Source of the DNA: Rehaibacterium terrae | GTDB taxonomy: Bacteria; Pseudomonadota; Gammaproteobacteria; Xanthomonadales; Xanthomonadaceae | Reading direction: 5' to 3' | Length of the DNA: 64,000 nt | Assembly (NCBI RefSeq): GCF_014202935.1 | Contig: NZ_JACHHX010000001.1 | Location: 62,001 to 126,000 of the forward strand | Shown: positions 22,401 through 31,131 of the stretch, in pieces | How the letters are laid out: every line of letters starts with the position of its first letter | Position numbering within the stretch: position 1 is the stretch's first letter | Notes under the pieces: generated by a model | Seen by the model: the letters and a program-made list of their open reading frames with translations, nothing else | The model's database searches: none | What the model was told of the DNA's origin: nothing | Program-made: the position numbers and the translations under genes

Positions 22401-22768
22401 GCGTAGACCACCTCGCCGCGCGGCGTCCAGCCGGCGATGGCGACCCGTCCGCCCTCGAAGCTGACCCGCACCGGCGCGCCGCCGGCGAGCGGCATCACGT
22501 AGGCCTCGGTGGCGCCGTCGTAGTTGGCGGCGAAGGCGATCCGGCGCCCGTCCGGCGAGATCGCCGCCTGCGATTCCTCGGCCGGGTGCGTGGTCAGCCG
22601 CCGCGCCGGGCCGCCGTTCAACGAGGCCGCCCACAGGTCGCCCTCGGCGGTGAACACCAGCGTGTCGCCGTGCGCGGCGGGGTGGCGGTAGTAGCCGGCC
22701 TCGGCCAGCGCGAGGGAGGCGACGCCGAGGCCCAGCAGCCCCAGCCAGCGCAGACGCGGAAACTTCAT
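19478..22768 (-). CDS. Tricorn-like S41 protease with beta-propeller and PDZ domain (first paralogue)
   Basis: 1096 residues with a signal peptide (LGLLGLGVASLALA before residue 23). It has PD40/WD40-like blades up to about residue 620 (repeated SPDGRR-, SPDGKW- and SPDSRF-type motifs). A tricorn-specific helical region starts near 720 (EREWRQMFADAWRMHRDFLFDP). A PDZ domain follows around GVELREGDVILAVNGRPV, then the S41 catalytic domain. The putative triad is the histidine in GVLHSQV, serine 978 in YSDGET and glutamate 1036 in IEGRGVAPD. It should degrade oligopeptides in the periplasm. It differs from its paralogue at 51137-54394 by keeping the SDG sequence after the serine. Confidence 0.9.
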   Translation of the reverse strand: MKFPRLRWLGLLGLGVASLALAEAGYYRHPAAHGDTLVFTAEGDLWAASLNGGPARRLTTHPAEESQAAISPDGRRIAFAANYDGATEAYVMPLAGGAPVRVSFEGGRVAIAGWTPRGEVVYATDNLAGPSWRSVLRTVDPDTLERRELPLADANEAAFDDAGHVYFTRFGLHITGDNAREYRGGAMAQLWRFALAGGDEAVRLAADHPGSLKRPMWWQGRLYFVSDAAGGTDNLWSMDADGGDIRQHTRHADFEVRGARLADGRIVYQHGADLRVYDIASGSDRVIEVSLASDFAQRRERWIKQPLAFLTSASFAPNGERVALTARGRVALAGTGPLRRIEIALPAEQRARNAVLSPDGKWVYAIADGTGEHEVWRFPVDGSPGGEPLTRDGDSHRWRVLPSPDGKWLAHDDKRGRLWLLELATGRNVQIDALTPHGGDQYSDIVWSPDSRFLALVRPDSPRRRDQVLLYSLAERRLATVTSDRYESFSPAFTPDGQWLYFLSNRNFQPTPGAPWGDRNMGPAFDKRAKVYAVALQAGLRFPFRPKDELGGEPKKNGDDKNNGTAPVKVDWDGLASRLHEVPLAPGNYRNLQTDGERLYLLDAEAGPEPRPTLKTLAIAGDAPQPEVFMAEVRDYALSADRRKLWLMKWTRNGPAGDMFILPAGAKAPTDAAALAKGQVRVGDWSLPILPEREWRQMFADAWRMHRDFLFDPNMRGLDWPALRDKYAPLLARVADRGELDDLLGQMMGELGVLHSQVRGSDLRRDAEAAVAASLGAAFERVADGARIARIWRSDPELPNERAPLAQPGVELREGDVILAVNGRPVRDATDIAVLLANQAGQQVLIDYRRGNAAPARVVATPVAMDRDAALRYSDWVQGTRERVEQAGGGRIGYLHLRAMTANDIADFAREFYANVDREALIVDVRRNRGGNIDSWVIEKLLRRAWMFWQPPGRSPYPNMQQTFRGHLVVLIDNLTYSDGETFAAGIKSLGLAPLIGQRTAGAGVWLSDRNRLSDNGMVRVAENAQFAPDGRWLIEGRGVAPDIEVDNPPHATWRGEDAQLAAALAHLQRKLREQPIAPFQGEPIPPRGRNGADVR

Positions 22769-22929
22769 TCGATCCTCCGTAGATGCGAGCGCCCGCGCGC
22801 GGGCGGCGGCAAAACGGACCGAGAATACGGGAAGCGGGCGCGGCGGGCGTATGGCGAAAGTCGCCCCGCGGCGCGACGATGGGCCACGCCACGACGTCCT
22901 GCACCAGTGTCCCCGAGGAGGGCCGGGCC

Positions 22930-23346
22930 ATGTCACGTTTCCGTTTCATCATTCCCCTGTTCGCCGCGCTGCTGACCGCCTGCGCCGGCGGCGCCGAGAA
23001 GCGCGTCCGCAGCGAACCGCCGATCCAGTACCAGCGCTATGCCGGCCCGCTGCTGCCGGAGATTCCGTTCTCGCGGCTGAGCCACTGGGACGAGGCCGGC
23101 CCCGGCGAGATCGTGGTCTGGACGCGCGTGGGCCGCGCCTATCTGCTGCGCCTGGAGCAGCCATGCCGGGCGCTGGAGCACAGCGTGATGCTGCGCATCG
23201 GCGCCCGTACCGGCCGCGTGCGCCCCGGCGTCGACCACGTCGAGGCCGGCACCGAGCGCTGCCGCATCCGCAGCATCCAGCAGCTCGATCTGGACCGGCT
23301 GGAGGCCGACCGCGCCGCGGCCCGCCGGCCGGTGATGCGGGAGTGA
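22930..23346 (+). CDS. Small lipoprotein of unknown function (DUF6491-like)
   Basis: 138 residues with a lipoprotein signal: basic start MSRFRF, hydrophobic core, lipobox LTAC at residues 15-18, so it is anchored by its cysteine at 18. A GAGGAGGG ribosome site precedes the ATG at 22930. The remainder has a tryptophan-rich patch (SHWDEAG, IVVWTRVGRAYLL) and two cysteines in EQPCRAL and TERCRIRSI that could form a disulfide. The DUF6491 suggestion is tentative. It is divergent from the tricorn-like gene and upstream of prlC. Confidence 0.75.
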   Translation: MSRFRFIIPLFAALLTACAGGAEKRVRSEPPIQYQRYAGPLLPEIPFSRLSHWDEAGPGEIVVWTRVGRAYLLRLEQPCRALEHSVMLRIGARTGRVRPGVDHVEAGTERCRIRSIQQLDLDRLEADRAAARRPVMRE

Positions 23347-23408
23347 GGCCGGGCCCCGAGCCGCGTGCCCACCTTGAATTCCACGCCCCCGCCCGCCACC
23401 TAGGCGGC

Positions 23409-25451
23409 ATGGATACCGCCGACAACCCCCTGCTCGCGGACAGCGAGCTGCCCGCCTTTTCCGCCATCGCCCCGGAGCACGTGAACCCGGCGGTCGATGC
23501 CGTCCTCGCCGAGTTCCGCGCCGCCGTCGAGCGGCTGGTCGCCGATCCGCAGGCGCGCGGCTTCGCCACCCTGATGGCGCCGCTGGAGCGGCTGGAGGAA
23601 CGCCTCGGCCGCGTCTGGGCGCCGGTCTCCCACCTTCACGGCGTCAAGGACTCGCCGGCGCTGCGCGAGGCCTACAACGCCGCGCTGGAAAAGCTCACCG
23701 AGCACAGCACCGAGCTGGGCCAGAACCGCGACCTGTATGCCGCCGTGAAGGCGCTGGCCGAGTCGCCCGAGTTCGCCGCCCTCGACCGCGCGCGGCGCAC
23801 CCTGGTCGAGGACAGCCTGCGCAGCTTCCGCCTCAGCGGCGTGGCGCTGGAGGAGCCGGCGCGCTCGCGCTTCCGGGCGATCCAGAACGAACTGAGCAAA
23901 CTCGAAACCGAATTCGAGGAAGCCGTGCTCGACGCCACCGACGCCTGGGCGCGCCCGCTGTCCGAGGCCGAGCTGGCCGGGTTGCCGGATTCGGCACGGG
24001 CGATCTTCCGCCAGGCCGCGCAGGAGCGGGGCGTCGAGGGCTACCTCGCCACGCTCAAGGGGCCCTCGGTGCAGGCCATCCTGACCTTCGCCGACGACCG
24101 CGCCCTGCGCCGGGAGCTCTACACCGCCTACAACACCCGCGCCTCCGACCAGGGGCCGCATGGCGGCCGCTTCGACAACTCCGCGCGCATCGAGAAGATC
24201 CTCGCCCTGCGCCACGAGGCCGCGCGGCTGCTCGACTACCCGAGCGCCGCGCACGTGTCGCTGGCCGACAAGATGGCCGGCACGCCGGAGCGGGTACTGG
24301 CCTTCCTGCACGACCTCGCCGCCCGCGCCAAGCCCGTCGCCGCGCGCGAGCTCGACGCGCTGCGCGACTTCGCCCGCGCCGAACTCGGCTACGACGAGCT
24401 GCAACCCTGGGACATCGCCTACGCCAGCGAGAAACTGCGCCAGCGCCGCTTCGACTTCAGCGAGGAGGACCTCAAGCCCTACTTCCCGCTGCCGGCGGTG
24501 ATCGACGGCCTGTTCGCCATCGCCGGGCGCGTGTTCGGCGTGAGTTTCCGCGCGCGCGACGGCGTCGACGTGTGGCATCCGGACGTGCGCTATTTCGACG
24601 TGGTCGATGCCGACGGCACGGTCCGCGCCGGCTTCTATACCGACCTTCATGCCCGCACCGGCAAGCGCGGCGGCGCCTGGATGGACGTGTGCCGCGCCCG
24701 CTTCCACGACGGCGAGCTGCACCGGCCGGTGGCCTTCCTCACCTGCAACTTCGCCCCGCCGGTGGACGGCAAGCCGGCATTGCTCACCCACGACGACGTG
24801 CTCACCCTGTTCCACGAGTTCGGCCACGGCCTGCACCACATGCTGACCGAGGTGGACTGGCCGAGCGTGGGCGGCATCAGCGGCGTGGAATGGGATGCGG
24901 TCGAGCTGCCCAGCCAGTTCATGGAGAACTTCTGCTGGCAGCGTGAGACGCTGGGCCTGTTCGCCCGCCATTACCAGACCGGTGCGCCGCTGCCGGATGA
25001 GCTGCACGCGAAGATGCTGGCCGCACGCCACTTCCAGGCCGGGCTGTTCCTGGTGCGCCAGCTCGAGTTCGCGCTGTTCGACTTCCGCCTCCACCTGGAA
25101 TTCGACCCGGCGCGCGGCGGGCGGGTACTGGAGATCCTCGACGAGGTGCGGCGCGAGGTGGCGGTGGTGAGGCCGCCCGAGTGGCACCGCTTCCCGCACG
25201 CCTTCACCCACATCTTTTCCGGCGGCTACGCGGCCGGTTACTACAGCTACCTGTGGGCGGAAGTGCTCAGTGCCGATGCCTTCGCCGCGTTCGAGGAGGC
25301 CGGCGTGTTCGACCACGCCACCGGCGCGCGCTTCCGCCGCGAGATCCTCGCCGTGGGCGGCTCGCGCCCGGCGCTGGAAAGCTTCGTCGCCTTCCGTGGC
25401 CGCGAGCCCTCGCCCGAGGCGCTGCTGCGCAGCTACGGTCTGGCCGCCTGA
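23409..25451 (+). CDS. prlC: Oligopeptidase A (M3 family zinc metallopeptidase)
   Basis: 680 residues, full length. The zinc-binding HEFGHGLHHML motif is near residue 474, and the third ligand lies in the downstream segment GGISGVEWDAVELPSQFMENF. The C-terminal HIFSGGYAAGYYSYLWAEV is diagnostic for the M3 family. It degrades short peptides, including cleaved signal peptides, in the cytoplasm; no signal sequence is present. Start at ATG 23409, 62 bp after the lipoprotein gene. Confidence 0.95.
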   Translation: MDTADNPLLADSELPAFSAIAPEHVNPAVDAVLAEFRAAVERLVADPQARGFATLMAPLERLEERLGRVWAPVSHLHGVKDSPALREAYNAALEKLTEHSTELGQNRDLYAAVKALAESPEFAALDRARRTLVEDSLRSFRLSGVALEEPARSRFRAIQNELSKLETEFEEAVLDATDAWARPLSEAELAGLPDSARAIFRQAAQERGVEGYLATLKGPSVQAILTFADDRALRRELYTAYNTRASDQGPHGGRFDNSARIEKILALRHEAARLLDYPSAAHVSLADKMAGTPERVLAFLHDLAARAKPVAARELDALRDFARAELGYDELQPWDIAYASEKLRQRRFDFSEEDLKPYFPLPAVIDGLFAIAGRVFGVSFRARDGVDVWHPDVRYFDVVDADGTVRAGFYTDLHARTGKRGGAWMDVCRARFHDGELHRPVAFLTCNFAPPVDGKPALLTHDDVLTLFHEFGHGLHHMLTEVDWPSVGGISGVEWDAVELPSQFMENFCWQRETLGLFARHYQTGAPLPDELHAKMLAARHFQAGLFLVRQLEFALFDFRLHLEFDPARGGRVLEILDEVRREVAVVRPPEWHRFPHAFTHIFSGGYAAGYYSYLWAEVLSADAFAAFEEAGVFDHATGARFRREILAVGGSRPALESFVAFRGREPSPEALLRSYGLAA

Positions 25452-25570
25452 GCGACGGGCAGAGCGCCCGCCCGGCTTCGTGAATGGGCGGCCGGCCTGA
25501 CCGCAGGCGCGGCCCGCCTGCGTTGTGCACGATGACGCCGGGGGGAGTCCATCCAACGCAGGAGTGCACC

Positions 25571-26149
25571 ATGAGGAAGGGTCTGCTCGCGGGGTTGTGT
25601 CTGGTGCTGGCCGGCGCTTCGTTCGCCGGCTTTTCGTTTGCGAACAGCGGCAAGGGGCCACCGGCGAAGGCGGCCGGCGCGCCGGTGGTGCTCGACGCCG
25701 CAGGCAAGGCGCAGGGGCCGTGGCTGCCCTATGTGCGGATCAACGAATTCGAGTATTCCAGCGGCGTGCTGCTGGTCACGCCCTACGGCGGCGTGCCGGT
25801 GCCGCTGGTGCTGGGCGGCGACGGCCTGATGCGGCCGGCCGCCGTTCCGGACGACGGCCTGGTCTATTTCGCCGCGGCCGATTGCAGCGGCACGCCGTAC
25901 CCGGCGATGGGCTACCCGATGCATGGCTCGGGCTTCAGCTACCGCATCGAAGCCGGGGGCGACGCAATCTGGCTGGTGCTGCGCGACGACACACCGCTGC
26001 CGCTCGTGCCAGGCTCGGTGCTGCAGCCGGTGCCCGGCGACGCGCCGGTCTGCCTGACGCCGGAGGTCCCCGGCGAGCCGGTCGACGTGTATCCGGAGAT
26101 CGACCGCATCCGCCTCGACCGGCGTGGGCCGTACCGGCTCCAGTACTGA
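25571..26149 (+). CDS. Secreted protein of unknown function
   Basis: 192 residues with a signal peptide (MRKGLLAGLCLVLAGASFAG, cleavage near residue 26, FSFA-NSGKG). The mature part is beta-rich with VRINEFEYSSGVLLVTPYGG, a possible disulfide pair (ADCSGTPY and APVCLTPE) and DGLVYFAAADCSG. I do not recognise the family. A GGAG lies 7 bases before the ATG at 25571. It is followed by a strong GC hairpin shared with the convergent ltaE gene. Confidence 0.68.
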   Translation: MRKGLLAGLCLVLAGASFAGFSFANSGKGPPAKAAGAPVVLDAAGKAQGPWLPYVRINEFEYSSGVLLVTPYGGVPVPLVLGGDGLMRPAAVPDDGLVYFAAADCSGTPYPAMGYPMHGSGFSYRIEAGGDAIWLVLRDDTPLPLVPGSVLQPVPGDAPVCLTPEVPGEPVDVYPEIDRIRLDRRGPYRLQY

Positions 26150-26160
26150 CCGTCGGCGCG

Positions 26161-26184
26161 CGGCGACCGCCCGCGCGGTCGCCG
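26161..26184. terminator. GC-rich hairpin between convergent genes
   Basis: CGGCGACCGC and GCGGTCGCCG form a 10-bp stem around a four-base loop, placed between two convergent stops (26149 and 26201). There is no T-run on either side, so intrinsic termination is uncertain; it may block 3' exonucleases or assist Rho. Confidence 0.4.
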
Positions 26185-26200
26185 CGTCAGCGCGGAGGGA

Positions 26201-27217
26201 TCAGCGGAAGAATTCGCGGAACGCCGCGAGCGTGCGCTCGATGCCGGCGTCGTCGATGTCCAGGTGCGTGACCATGCGGATCGTCGGCAGATAACCGATC
26301 GACAGGCGGATGCGCGCCGCCTCCATGTGCGCCTTGAACGCCGGCAGGCGCTCGGCCGGCACCTCGATGAAGACCATGCCGGTGTGCTGGCCGGCGACGG
26401 TGAGGCCGGGCAGGCCGCGCAGCCCGGCCGCCAGTCGCGCGGCGCGGGCGTGGTCCTCGGCGAGGCGCGCGACGTGATGATCGAGCGCATGCAGGCAGGC
26501 CGCCGCCAGCATGCCGGCCTGGCGCCAGCCGCCGCCGGCGACCTTGCGCCAGCGGCGTGCCTTCCCGATCAGTGCGCGGCTGCCGGCCAGCACCGAGCCG
26601 ACCGGCGCGCCCAGGCCCTTGGAGAAGCACACCGAGACGCTGTCGAAGTGCCGCGCGATCTCGCGCGCCGGCACGCCGCAGGCCACCGCCGCGTTGTACA
26701 GCCGTGCGCCATCCAGATGCAGTGCCAGCCCGTGCGCAGCGCAGAAGCGGCGCGCGGCGGCGAGGTAGTCCAGCGGCAGCGGGCGGCCGTGCCAGGTGTT
26801 CTCCAGGCACAGCAGGCGGGTGCGGGCGAAATGCGGGTCGACCGGCTTGATCACGCTCGCCAGCGCGTCCAGCGGCAGCGTGCCGTCGTCGGCGTGCGGT
26901 ACCGGCTGCGGCTGGATCGAGCCCAGCACCGCCGCGCCGCCACCCTCGTACTTGTAGGTGTGCGCGTCCATGCCGACCAGATATTCGTCGCCGCGCTCGC
27001 AGTGGCTCATCAGCGCCAGCAGGTTCGATTGCGTGCCGCTGGGCACGAACAGCGCCGCCTCGAAGCCGAGCTCGGCGGCGAGCCGGTCCTGCAGCGCATT
27101 GACGGTCGGATCCTCGCCATACACGTCGTCGCCGACCTCGGCACGCAACATGGCCTCGCGCATCGCCGGCGTGGGGCGGGTGACGGTGTCCGAGCGCAGG
27201 TCGATCCAGTCGTTCAT
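26201..27217 (-). CDS. ltaE: L-threonine aldolase (low-specificity type), PLP-dependent
   Basis: 338 residues. Cleaves threonine and allo-threonine to glycine and acetaldehyde. It begins with [17 protein letters not shown] and [10 protein letters not shown], a family signature, contains [12 protein letters not shown] near residue 165, and the PLP lysine is in [16 protein letters not shown]. Start at ATG 27217. It is divergent from xth with an 81-bp gap that must hold both promoters. Confidence 0.92.
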   Translation of the reverse strand: MNDWIDLRSDTVTRPTPAMREAMLRAEVGDDVYGEDPTVNALQDRLAAELGFEAALFVPSGTQSNLLALMSHCERGDEYLVGMDAHTYKYEGGGAAVLGSIQPQPVPHADDGTLPLDALASVIKPVDPHFARTRLLCLENTWHGRPLPLDYLAAARRFCAAHGLALHLDGARLYNAAVACGVPAREIARHFDSVSVCFSKGLGAPVGSVLAGSRALIGKARRWRKVAGGGWRQAGMLAAACLHALDHHVARLAEDHARAARLAAGLRGLPGLTVAGQHTGMVFIEVPAERLPAFKAHMEAARIRLSIGYLPTIRMVTHLDIDDAGIERTLAAFREFFR

Positions 27218-27298
27218 CGGCAGGCTCCGGTGTGGGGCGGGCCAGCATACGCAAGCCGCCGCTGCTGCAGGAAGCCGGCACTTGGCTACACTGCCGCG

Positions 27299-28066
27299 AT
27301 GAAGATCGCCTCCTGGAACGTCAATTCGCTCAACGTCCGCCTGCCGCACCTGGTCGAGTGGCTGAAGGATCGGCAGCCGGACATCGTCGGCCTGCAGGAA
27401 ACCAAGCTGGAGGACGCCAAGTTTCCCGCGGCCGCGCTCGCCGAGCTCGGCTACCGCAGCGTGTTCGCCGGACAGAAGACCTACAACGGCGTCGCCATCC
27501 TCAGCCGCGAGCCGGCGCGCGACGTGCAGGTCGGCATTCCCGGCTTCGAGGACGAGCAGAAGCGGGTGATCGCGGCGACGGTCGGCGACCTGCGCGTGGT
27601 CGACCTGTACGTGGTCAACGGCAAGGCGGTCGGCGACGAGAAGTACGACTACAAGCTGCGCTGGCTGGATGCGGCGCACGACTGGCTGGCGGCCGAGATC
27701 GCGCGCCATCCCAACCTGATCGTGCTCGGCGATTTCAACATCGCTCCCGACGACCGCGACGTGCACGACCCGGAGGCCTGGCGCGAGCAGATCCTGTGCT
27801 CGACGCCCGAGCGTGAGGCCCTGCGACGGCTGCTGGCGCTCGGCCTGCACGACAGCTTCCGCCTGCACCATGACCAGGGCGGTCACTACAGCTGGTGGGA
27901 TTACCGCGCCGCCGGCTTCCGCCGCAATCTCGGCCTGCGCATCGACCTGGTGCTGCTGTCCGATACGCTCAGGGGCCGCTGCACCGCCGCCAGCATCGAC
28001 CGCGAGCCGCGCACCTGGGAGCGGCCCAGCGACCACGCGCCGGTCATCGCCGAACTGGCGGACTGA
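27299..28066 (+). CDS. xth: Exodeoxyribonuclease III / AP endonuclease (ExoA-XthA family)
   Basis: 255 residues. Base-excision repair nuclease that incises abasic sites. Catalytic motifs are SWNVNSLNVRLPH (N of the metal site), LQETKLED (glutamate), GDFNIAPDDRDVHD, RIDLVLLS and the C-terminal SDHAPV histidine. The start at ATG 27299 matches the standard N-terminus MKIASWNVNS. The family is usually 255-270 residues. Confidence 0.94.
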   Translation: MKIASWNVNSLNVRLPHLVEWLKDRQPDIVGLQETKLEDAKFPAAALAELGYRSVFAGQKTYNGVAILSREPARDVQVGIPGFEDEQKRVIAATVGDLRVVDLYVVNGKAVGDEKYDYKLRWLDAAHDWLAAEIARHPNLIVLGDFNIAPDDRDVHDPEAWREQILCSTPEREALRRLLALGLHDSFRLHHDQGGHYSWWDYRAAGFRRNLGLRIDLVLLSDTLRGRCTAASIDREPRTWERPSDHAPVIAELAD

Positions 28067-28092
28067 GGGCGAGGTCGCCGTCCAGCCCGTCC

Positions 28093-30687
28093 TCAGGCAA
28101 GAAAGGTGCGCTCGAACTCGTCCACCGGCAGCGGCCGGCCGAGCAGGTAGCCCTGCAGCTCGTCGCAGCGCAGCAGGCGAAGCAGCTTGGCCTGCTCTTC
28201 TTCCTCGACGCCCTCGGCGACCGCGCGCAGGCCGAGCGCATGCGCCAGATTGATGGTGTTGGTCACCAGCGCGAGCGATTCCGGGCTCTGCGCGATCTGC
28301 GCGACGAACGACTGGTCGATCTTGAGCGTGTCTGCCGGCAGGCGCGACAGGTAGTTGAGCGAGGAATAGCCGGTGCCGAAATCGTCGATGGCGACGCCGA
28401 AGCCGAGGTCGCGCAGCGCCTGCAGGATGCGCATGCTGTGGGCGATGTCCTCCATCAGCACGCTCTCGGTGATCTCGATGTCGAGGCAGGGCTCGCCGCC
28501 GCAGCCTTCCAGGATGCTGGCGCATTGCCTGACGAACCCGTGCTGGCGCAGTTCGCGGGCGGAGACGTTGACCGCGATGCGCAGGCCGCCGACGGCGGCC
28601 TTGCGCCACTGCCGCACGAGCCGTGCCGCACGGCGCAGCACCCAGTGGCCGACCGGGACGATCAGGCCGGTGTCTTCCAGCAAGGGAATGAACTCGGCCG
28701 GCGACACCAGGCCGAGCTGCGGATGCCGCCAGCGCAGCAGCGCCTCGGCCCCGGTCACGCGCTGCGAACGGGCCTCGAACTTGGGTTGCAGGAACAGCTC
28801 GAACTGCTCGGCGTCGATGGCGTGGCGCAGTTCGCGCTCCAGTTCGATGCGGCGCTCGGCGCGTTTGCGGATCTCGTCGTCGTAAGCCAGCAGCGGCACG
28901 CCGTGCTCGGCCGCCTCGCCATAGGCGGCGGCGACGTTGCGCTCGGCGGTTTCCGCATCGCTGGCGTGCTCCGGCGTGCGCAGCAGACCGCAGCGCAGGG
29001 TCAGGAAAACCTCCTCGCCCTCGATCAGGAAGGGTTCGTCGCTGCAGGCCGCGATCAGGGCCTCGATGCGGGCCAGGTCGTCGTCCGGCGCCGCGGAGGC
29101 GGGCAGGGCGAACAGGAAGGTATCCTCGCCCGGATGGGCCAGCAGGGCATCCTTGTCGAAGCGCTGGCCCAGCCGCGCGGCCAGCGCGCGCAGCAGCGCG
29201 TCGCCGAACTCGCGTCCGCGCGAGTGCCTGAAGACATCGAAGCGGACCACGGCGACCATGCCGACCAGTTGCGGCCCGGCGTCCATGCGCGCCTGCAGCA
29301 GCTCGCGGAAGGCGGCGCGGTTGGGCAGGACGGTCAGCGGGTTGTGGTAGGCGAGGAACTCCAGCCGCTCGCTCTTGGCGATGAAGTCCAGGCCGAAGTC
29401 GATGCTCGCCGCCACCCGCTTCAGCAGATCCATCTCGTCGGCATCGAACTCGTGCGGCTCCTGCTTGTACAGCACCAGCGCGCCCCAGGCCGGTTCGCCC
29501 AGCGGCAGGCCCACGATCGCCCGCACGCCGATCGAGGCCGCGGCGGCGCGCTTGCCGGCCGACAGGCTGGAGTGGCGCAGGTCGGGGATGATCAGGCTGC
29601 GGCCGGCCAGCACCTGGGCGATCAGGCGCTCGTCGCCGGCATGCTCGTCGGCGGCCACGAGCAAGGGCAGGCCGTTCTCAGCCAGCGCCGAGGCGGTGCC
29701 GTAATGGCCCAGCAGGGCGAGGCTGCCGTCGTCCCGGCGGCCGGCGATCCAGGCGCTGCTGAAGCCGCCCTGCTCGACCGCGATCCGGCAGGCGGCCTCG
29801 ACCAGGCGCGCCCGCGTGTCGGCACGCAGCACGGCATCGCCGAGCGCGGCGAGCACGGCGTGCATGCGGCCGAGGGTGCGGATCCTGGCCTCCTGCTGCA
29901 CGCGCTGGGTGACGTCGCGGTCGATGCCGCGGAAGCCGAGCAGGTTGCCGTTCTCGTCGAGGATCGGCTGCGCGTTGCTCTCCAGGATGCGCAGGCTGCC
30001 GTCGCGGTGGCGCCAGCGCACCACGCGGCCGCGCCAGGCGCGCCGGGTGGCGACGTCCTCCGGGGTCAGCACGCCGGCGACGCGCGCGTCCTCGCCCTCG
30101 TCCATCAGTTCGTAGACGCGCCGCCCGATCACCTCCTCCGGCATGTATCCGAGCACCCGCCGCAGGCCGATGTTGGAATAGGTGAGGGTGCCGTCCAGGC
30201 CCGCCTCCCAGATCCAGTCCTCGGTGGTCTCGACCAGGGCGCGGAAGCGCTCCTCGCTGGCGCGCAGCGCCCGCTCGGCCGCGCGTCGCGCCTCGCGCTC
30301 GGCGGCATTGCGCAGCGCCCGCTCGACCGAGCTCGCCAGCCGGCGCAGGTTGTCCTTGAGCACGTAGTCGTCGGCGCCGGCGTGCAGGGCGGCGATCGCG
30401 ACCTCCTCGCCGATGGTGCCGGAGACGAAGATGAAGGGCGTGTGGGGCGCCATTTCGCGGACGAGCTTCAAGGCCTCGATGCCGTTGAAGCCGGGCATGG
30501 AAAAGTCGCTGAGCACCAGGTGCGGAGCGAACGCCTCCAGCGCCTGGCGCAGGCGTTCGTCGCTGTCCACCACCAGCGTCTCGACACTCGGGCGCAGCGA
30601 CTGCAACTCGCGCCGCAGGATGTCCACGTCGGCCGGCGAGTCCTCGACCAGCAGTACCCGCAGCGGTTCGTGGGCGGAGTGAGTCAT
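28093..30687 (-). CDS. Response regulator with PAS, GAF-like, degenerate GGDEF and intact EAL domains
   Basis: 864 residues. Receiver domain at 8-125 with phospho-acceptor D61 (LVLSDFSMPG); PAS/PAC at about 140-262; a GAF-like region at about 275-430; GGDEF-like domain at about 445-600; EAL domain at about 612-862. In the GGDEF domain the signature reads HPGEDTFLF (518-526) instead of GGDEF, and the preceding substrate segment is also altered, so cyclase activity is very unlikely. The EAL side keeps EALLRWRHP (E648), NVSARELRQ, DIEITES, IDDFGTGYSSL, LKIDQSFV and AEGVEEEEQ, so cyclic-di-GMP hydrolysis is expected. It overlaps the receiver gene by 4 bp. Confidence 0.92.
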   Translation of the reverse strand: MTHSAHEPLRVLLVEDSPADVDILRRELQSLRPSVETLVVDSDERLRQALEAFAPHLVLSDFSMPGFNGIEALKLVREMAPHTPFIFVSGTIGEEVAIAALHAGADDYVLKDNLRRLASSVERALRNAAEREARRAAERALRASEERFRALVETTEDWIWEAGLDGTLTYSNIGLRRVLGYMPEEVIGRRVYELMDEGEDARVAGVLTPEDVATRRAWRGRVVRWRHRDGSLRILESNAQPILDENGNLLGFRGIDRDVTQRVQQEARIRTLGRMHAVLAALGDAVLRADTRARLVEAACRIAVEQGGFSSAWIAGRRDDGSLALLGHYGTASALAENGLPLLVAADEHAGDERLIAQVLAGRSLIIPDLRHSSLSAGKRAAAASIGVRAIVGLPLGEPAWGALVLYKQEPHEFDADEMDLLKRVAASIDFGLDFIAKSERLEFLAYHNPLTVLPNRAAFRELLQARMDAGPQLVGMVAVVRFDVFRHSRGREFGDALLRALAARLGQRFDKDALLAHPGEDTFLFALPASAAPDDDLARIEALIAACSDEPFLIEGEEVFLTLRCGLLRTPEHASDAETAERNVAAAYGEAAEHGVPLLAYDDEIRKRAERRIELERELRHAIDAEQFELFLQPKFEARSQRVTGAEALLRWRHPQLGLVSPAEFIPLLEDTGLIVPVGHWVLRRAARLVRQWRKAAVGGLRIAVNVSARELRQHGFVRQCASILEGCGGEPCLDIEITESVLMEDIAHSMRILQALRDLGFGVAIDDFGTGYSSLNYLSRLPADTLKIDQSFVAQIAQSPESLALVTNTINLAHALGLRAVAEGVEEEEQAKLLRLLRCDELQGYLLGRPLPVDEFERTFLA

Positions 30688-31121
30688 GGCGGGGCCTCGT
30701 TGGCGAGCATCCAGTACATGCCGACCTGGGCGACGGTCTCGGCGAAGGCGTCGAAGTCCACCGGCTTGACGATGTAGCTGTTGACCCCGAGCCGGTAGCT
30801 GGCGACCAGGTCGCCCTCCTCGCGCGAGGAGGTCATCATCACCACCGGGATGGTGTCGAGACGCGGGTCGGCCCGCATCTGTTCCAGCACCTGCAGGCCG
30901 TCCATGCGCGGCATCTTCAGGTCGAGCAGCACCAGCCTGGGATGGCCGTTGCCGCGTCCGGCCCAGGGCCCTTCGCAGCGCAGGAACTCCAGCGCCTCCA
31001 CGCCGTCGCGCACCCATTCGATGCGGTTGGCGATGCCGCGCCGCTCGAGCGTGCGCAGGGTCATCTCGGCGTCGGCCGAGGAGTCTTCCACCAGCAGGAT
31101 CTCGACGTGTTGGTATTGCAC
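30684..31121 (-). CDS. Single-domain response regulator (CheY-like, Rcp1 type)
   Basis: 145 residues, receiver domain only. Acidic pair VEDSSAD near the N-terminus, phospho-acceptor D67 in LVLLDLKMPRMDG, the conserved MTSS (threonine/serine) and VKPVDF (lysine). The lengthened loop LRCEGPWAGRGNGHP is typical of Rcp1-type regulators that pair with phytochrome-like kinases. Start is GTG at 31121, 10 bp after the kinase stop. It probably shuttles phosphate between the kinase and the EAL protein. Confidence 0.93.
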   Translation of the reverse strand: MQYQHVEILLVEDSSADAEMTLRTLERRGIANRIEWVRDGVEALEFLRCEGPWAGRGNGHPRLVLLDLKMPRMDGLQVLEQMRADPRLDTIPVVMMTSSREEGDLVASYRLGVNSYIVKPVDFDAFAETVAQVGMYWMLANEAPP

Positions 31122-31131
31122 GGACGTTTCC

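Noticed and set aside
26161-26184. Confident intrinsic terminator between the two convergent genes
   Set aside because: The stem is strong but has no T-run on either strand; kept only as a low-confidence hairpin.
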